Assembly: GCA_900755095.1 (NCBI GenBank)
Contig: CAAEFE010000113.1
Location: 1 to 16,567, forward strand
Source of the DNA: an uncultured Bacteroides sp.
GTDB lineage: Bacteria > Bacteroidota > Bacteroidia > Bacteroidales > Bacteroidaceae
DNA length: 16,567 nucleotides
Direction: 5' to 3'
Positions 16,421 through 16,567 of the stretch are shown here, piece after piece; position 1 is the first letter of the stretch, and the number at the start of each line of letters is the position of its first letter. The notes under the pieces are model-generated. The model saw only the letters and a program-made list of their open reading frames with translations, was not told the DNA's origin and ran no database searches. Position numbers and translations under genes: made by a program.

Positions 16421-16437
16421 TCTCAATATTTTTTTTG

Positions 16438-16445
16438 CAAAGATA
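16438..16445 (-). promoter_or_regulatory. Probable -7 element of the PfkB kinase gene
   Basis: The minus strand reads TATCTTTG, an exact TAnnTTTG match, 17 bases before the ATG. Transcription would start close to 16430, leaving a very short A-rich leader. No TTTG is seen at the proper distance upstream; the nearest (16456-16459) is only 10 bases away. Confidence 0.55.
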
Positions 16446-16476
16446 TTGCATATTTCAAAAAAACCTACTACTTTTG
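16445..16476 (+). promoter_or_regulatory. Probable promoter of tRNA-Asn
   Basis: ATTG (16445-16448) is followed after 20 bases by TACTTTTG (16469-16476), an exact -7 match with a one-mismatch -33. The tRNA 5' end lies 21 bases downstream. Its -33 box abuts the -7 element of the divergent PfkB kinase gene, so the two promoters share the same short stretch of DNA. Confidence 0.55.
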
Positions 16477-16497
16477 CATCGCAATTGAGAAAAACAT

Positions 16498-16567
16498 TCT
16501 TCCTTAGCTCAGTCGGTTAGAGCATCTGACTGTTAATCAGAGGGTCCTTGGTTCAAGTCCAAGAGGA
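16498..16567 (+). tRNA. tRNA-Asn (anticodon GTT), 3' end outside window
   Basis: The cloverleaf can be folded by hand. The acceptor 5' strand is TCTTCCT (16498-16504), followed by TA, and the D arm is GCTC/GAGC with loop AGTCGGTTA. The anticodon stem TCTGA/TCAGA encloses loop CTGTTAA, whose middle bases give anticodon GTT (asparagine). The variable loop is GGGTC, and the T arm is CTTGG/CCAAG with loop TTCAAGT. The window ends after AGGA of the 3' acceptor strand, pairing with TCCT; the last three acceptor bases, the discriminator and CCA are not visible. The ATG-less region upstream carries a -7 element. Confidence 0.96.

Noticed and set aside
16498..16567. Integration (att) site of a mobile element at tRNA-Asn
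   Set aside because: tRNA genes are common targets, but the 3' end and downstream DNA are outside the window and no repeated tRNA fragment or integrase is present here.

Overview
The window looks like a chromosomal segment of a Bacteroides species. The signs are Bacteroidetes-type promoter elements (TAnnTTTG near -7), weak or absent Shine-Dalgarno sites, moderate-to-low GC, and close resemblance of PckA, AhcY and the CtpA-type protease to Bacteroides proteins as I know them. I cannot name the species from sequence alone. Most genes are core metabolism or envelope functions, and I see no phage, insertion sequence, CRISPR array or toxin-antitoxin module.

Layout, left to right. (1) 1-1514, minus: the 5' portion of pckA (ATP-dependent PEP carboxykinase); its C-terminus lies outside the window. 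A 281-base divergent promoter region separates it from upp (plus, uracil phosphoribosyltransferase). (2) 2456-7452, minus: a four-gene efflux cluster read right to left, TolC-like outer membrane factor, HlyD/EmrA-like adaptor, 14-segment EmrB-like MFS pump, then an AraC-family regulator that converges on upp with only 6 bases between the stops. (3) 7453-7789: a gene-free stretch holding a strong hairpin terminator and the efflux promoter. (4) 7790-11858, minus: a large YfhO-like polytopic membrane protein preceded by ahcY (S-adenosylhomocysteinase). The 118-base gap between them is filled by an unusual inverted pair of 7-bp tandem repeats. (5) 12043-13614, plus: a soluble two-PAS histidine kinase with no adjacent response regulator, ending at a 19-bp perfect hairpin shared with the convergent gene. 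(6) 13689-16420, minus: a PfkB-family sugar/adenosine kinase followed by a CtpA/S41 periplasmic protease. (7) 16498-end, plus: tRNA-Asn(GTT), cut 3' by the window edge.

How genes fit together. The efflux genes form one coherent tripartite export system with its likely regulator at the distal end of the operon. AhcY releases adenosine and homocysteine from SAH; the PfkB kinase resembles adenosine kinases and could remove that adenosine, and Upp is another nucleobase-salvage enzyme, although these genes are not in one operon. Three start sites were moved inward from the longest reading frame (TolC, YfhO, PfkB), and one is ambiguous (AhcY). The feature I would look at first is the inverted 7-bp repeat element between ahcY and yfhO. 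Nothing else here clearly amounts to an undescribed system.
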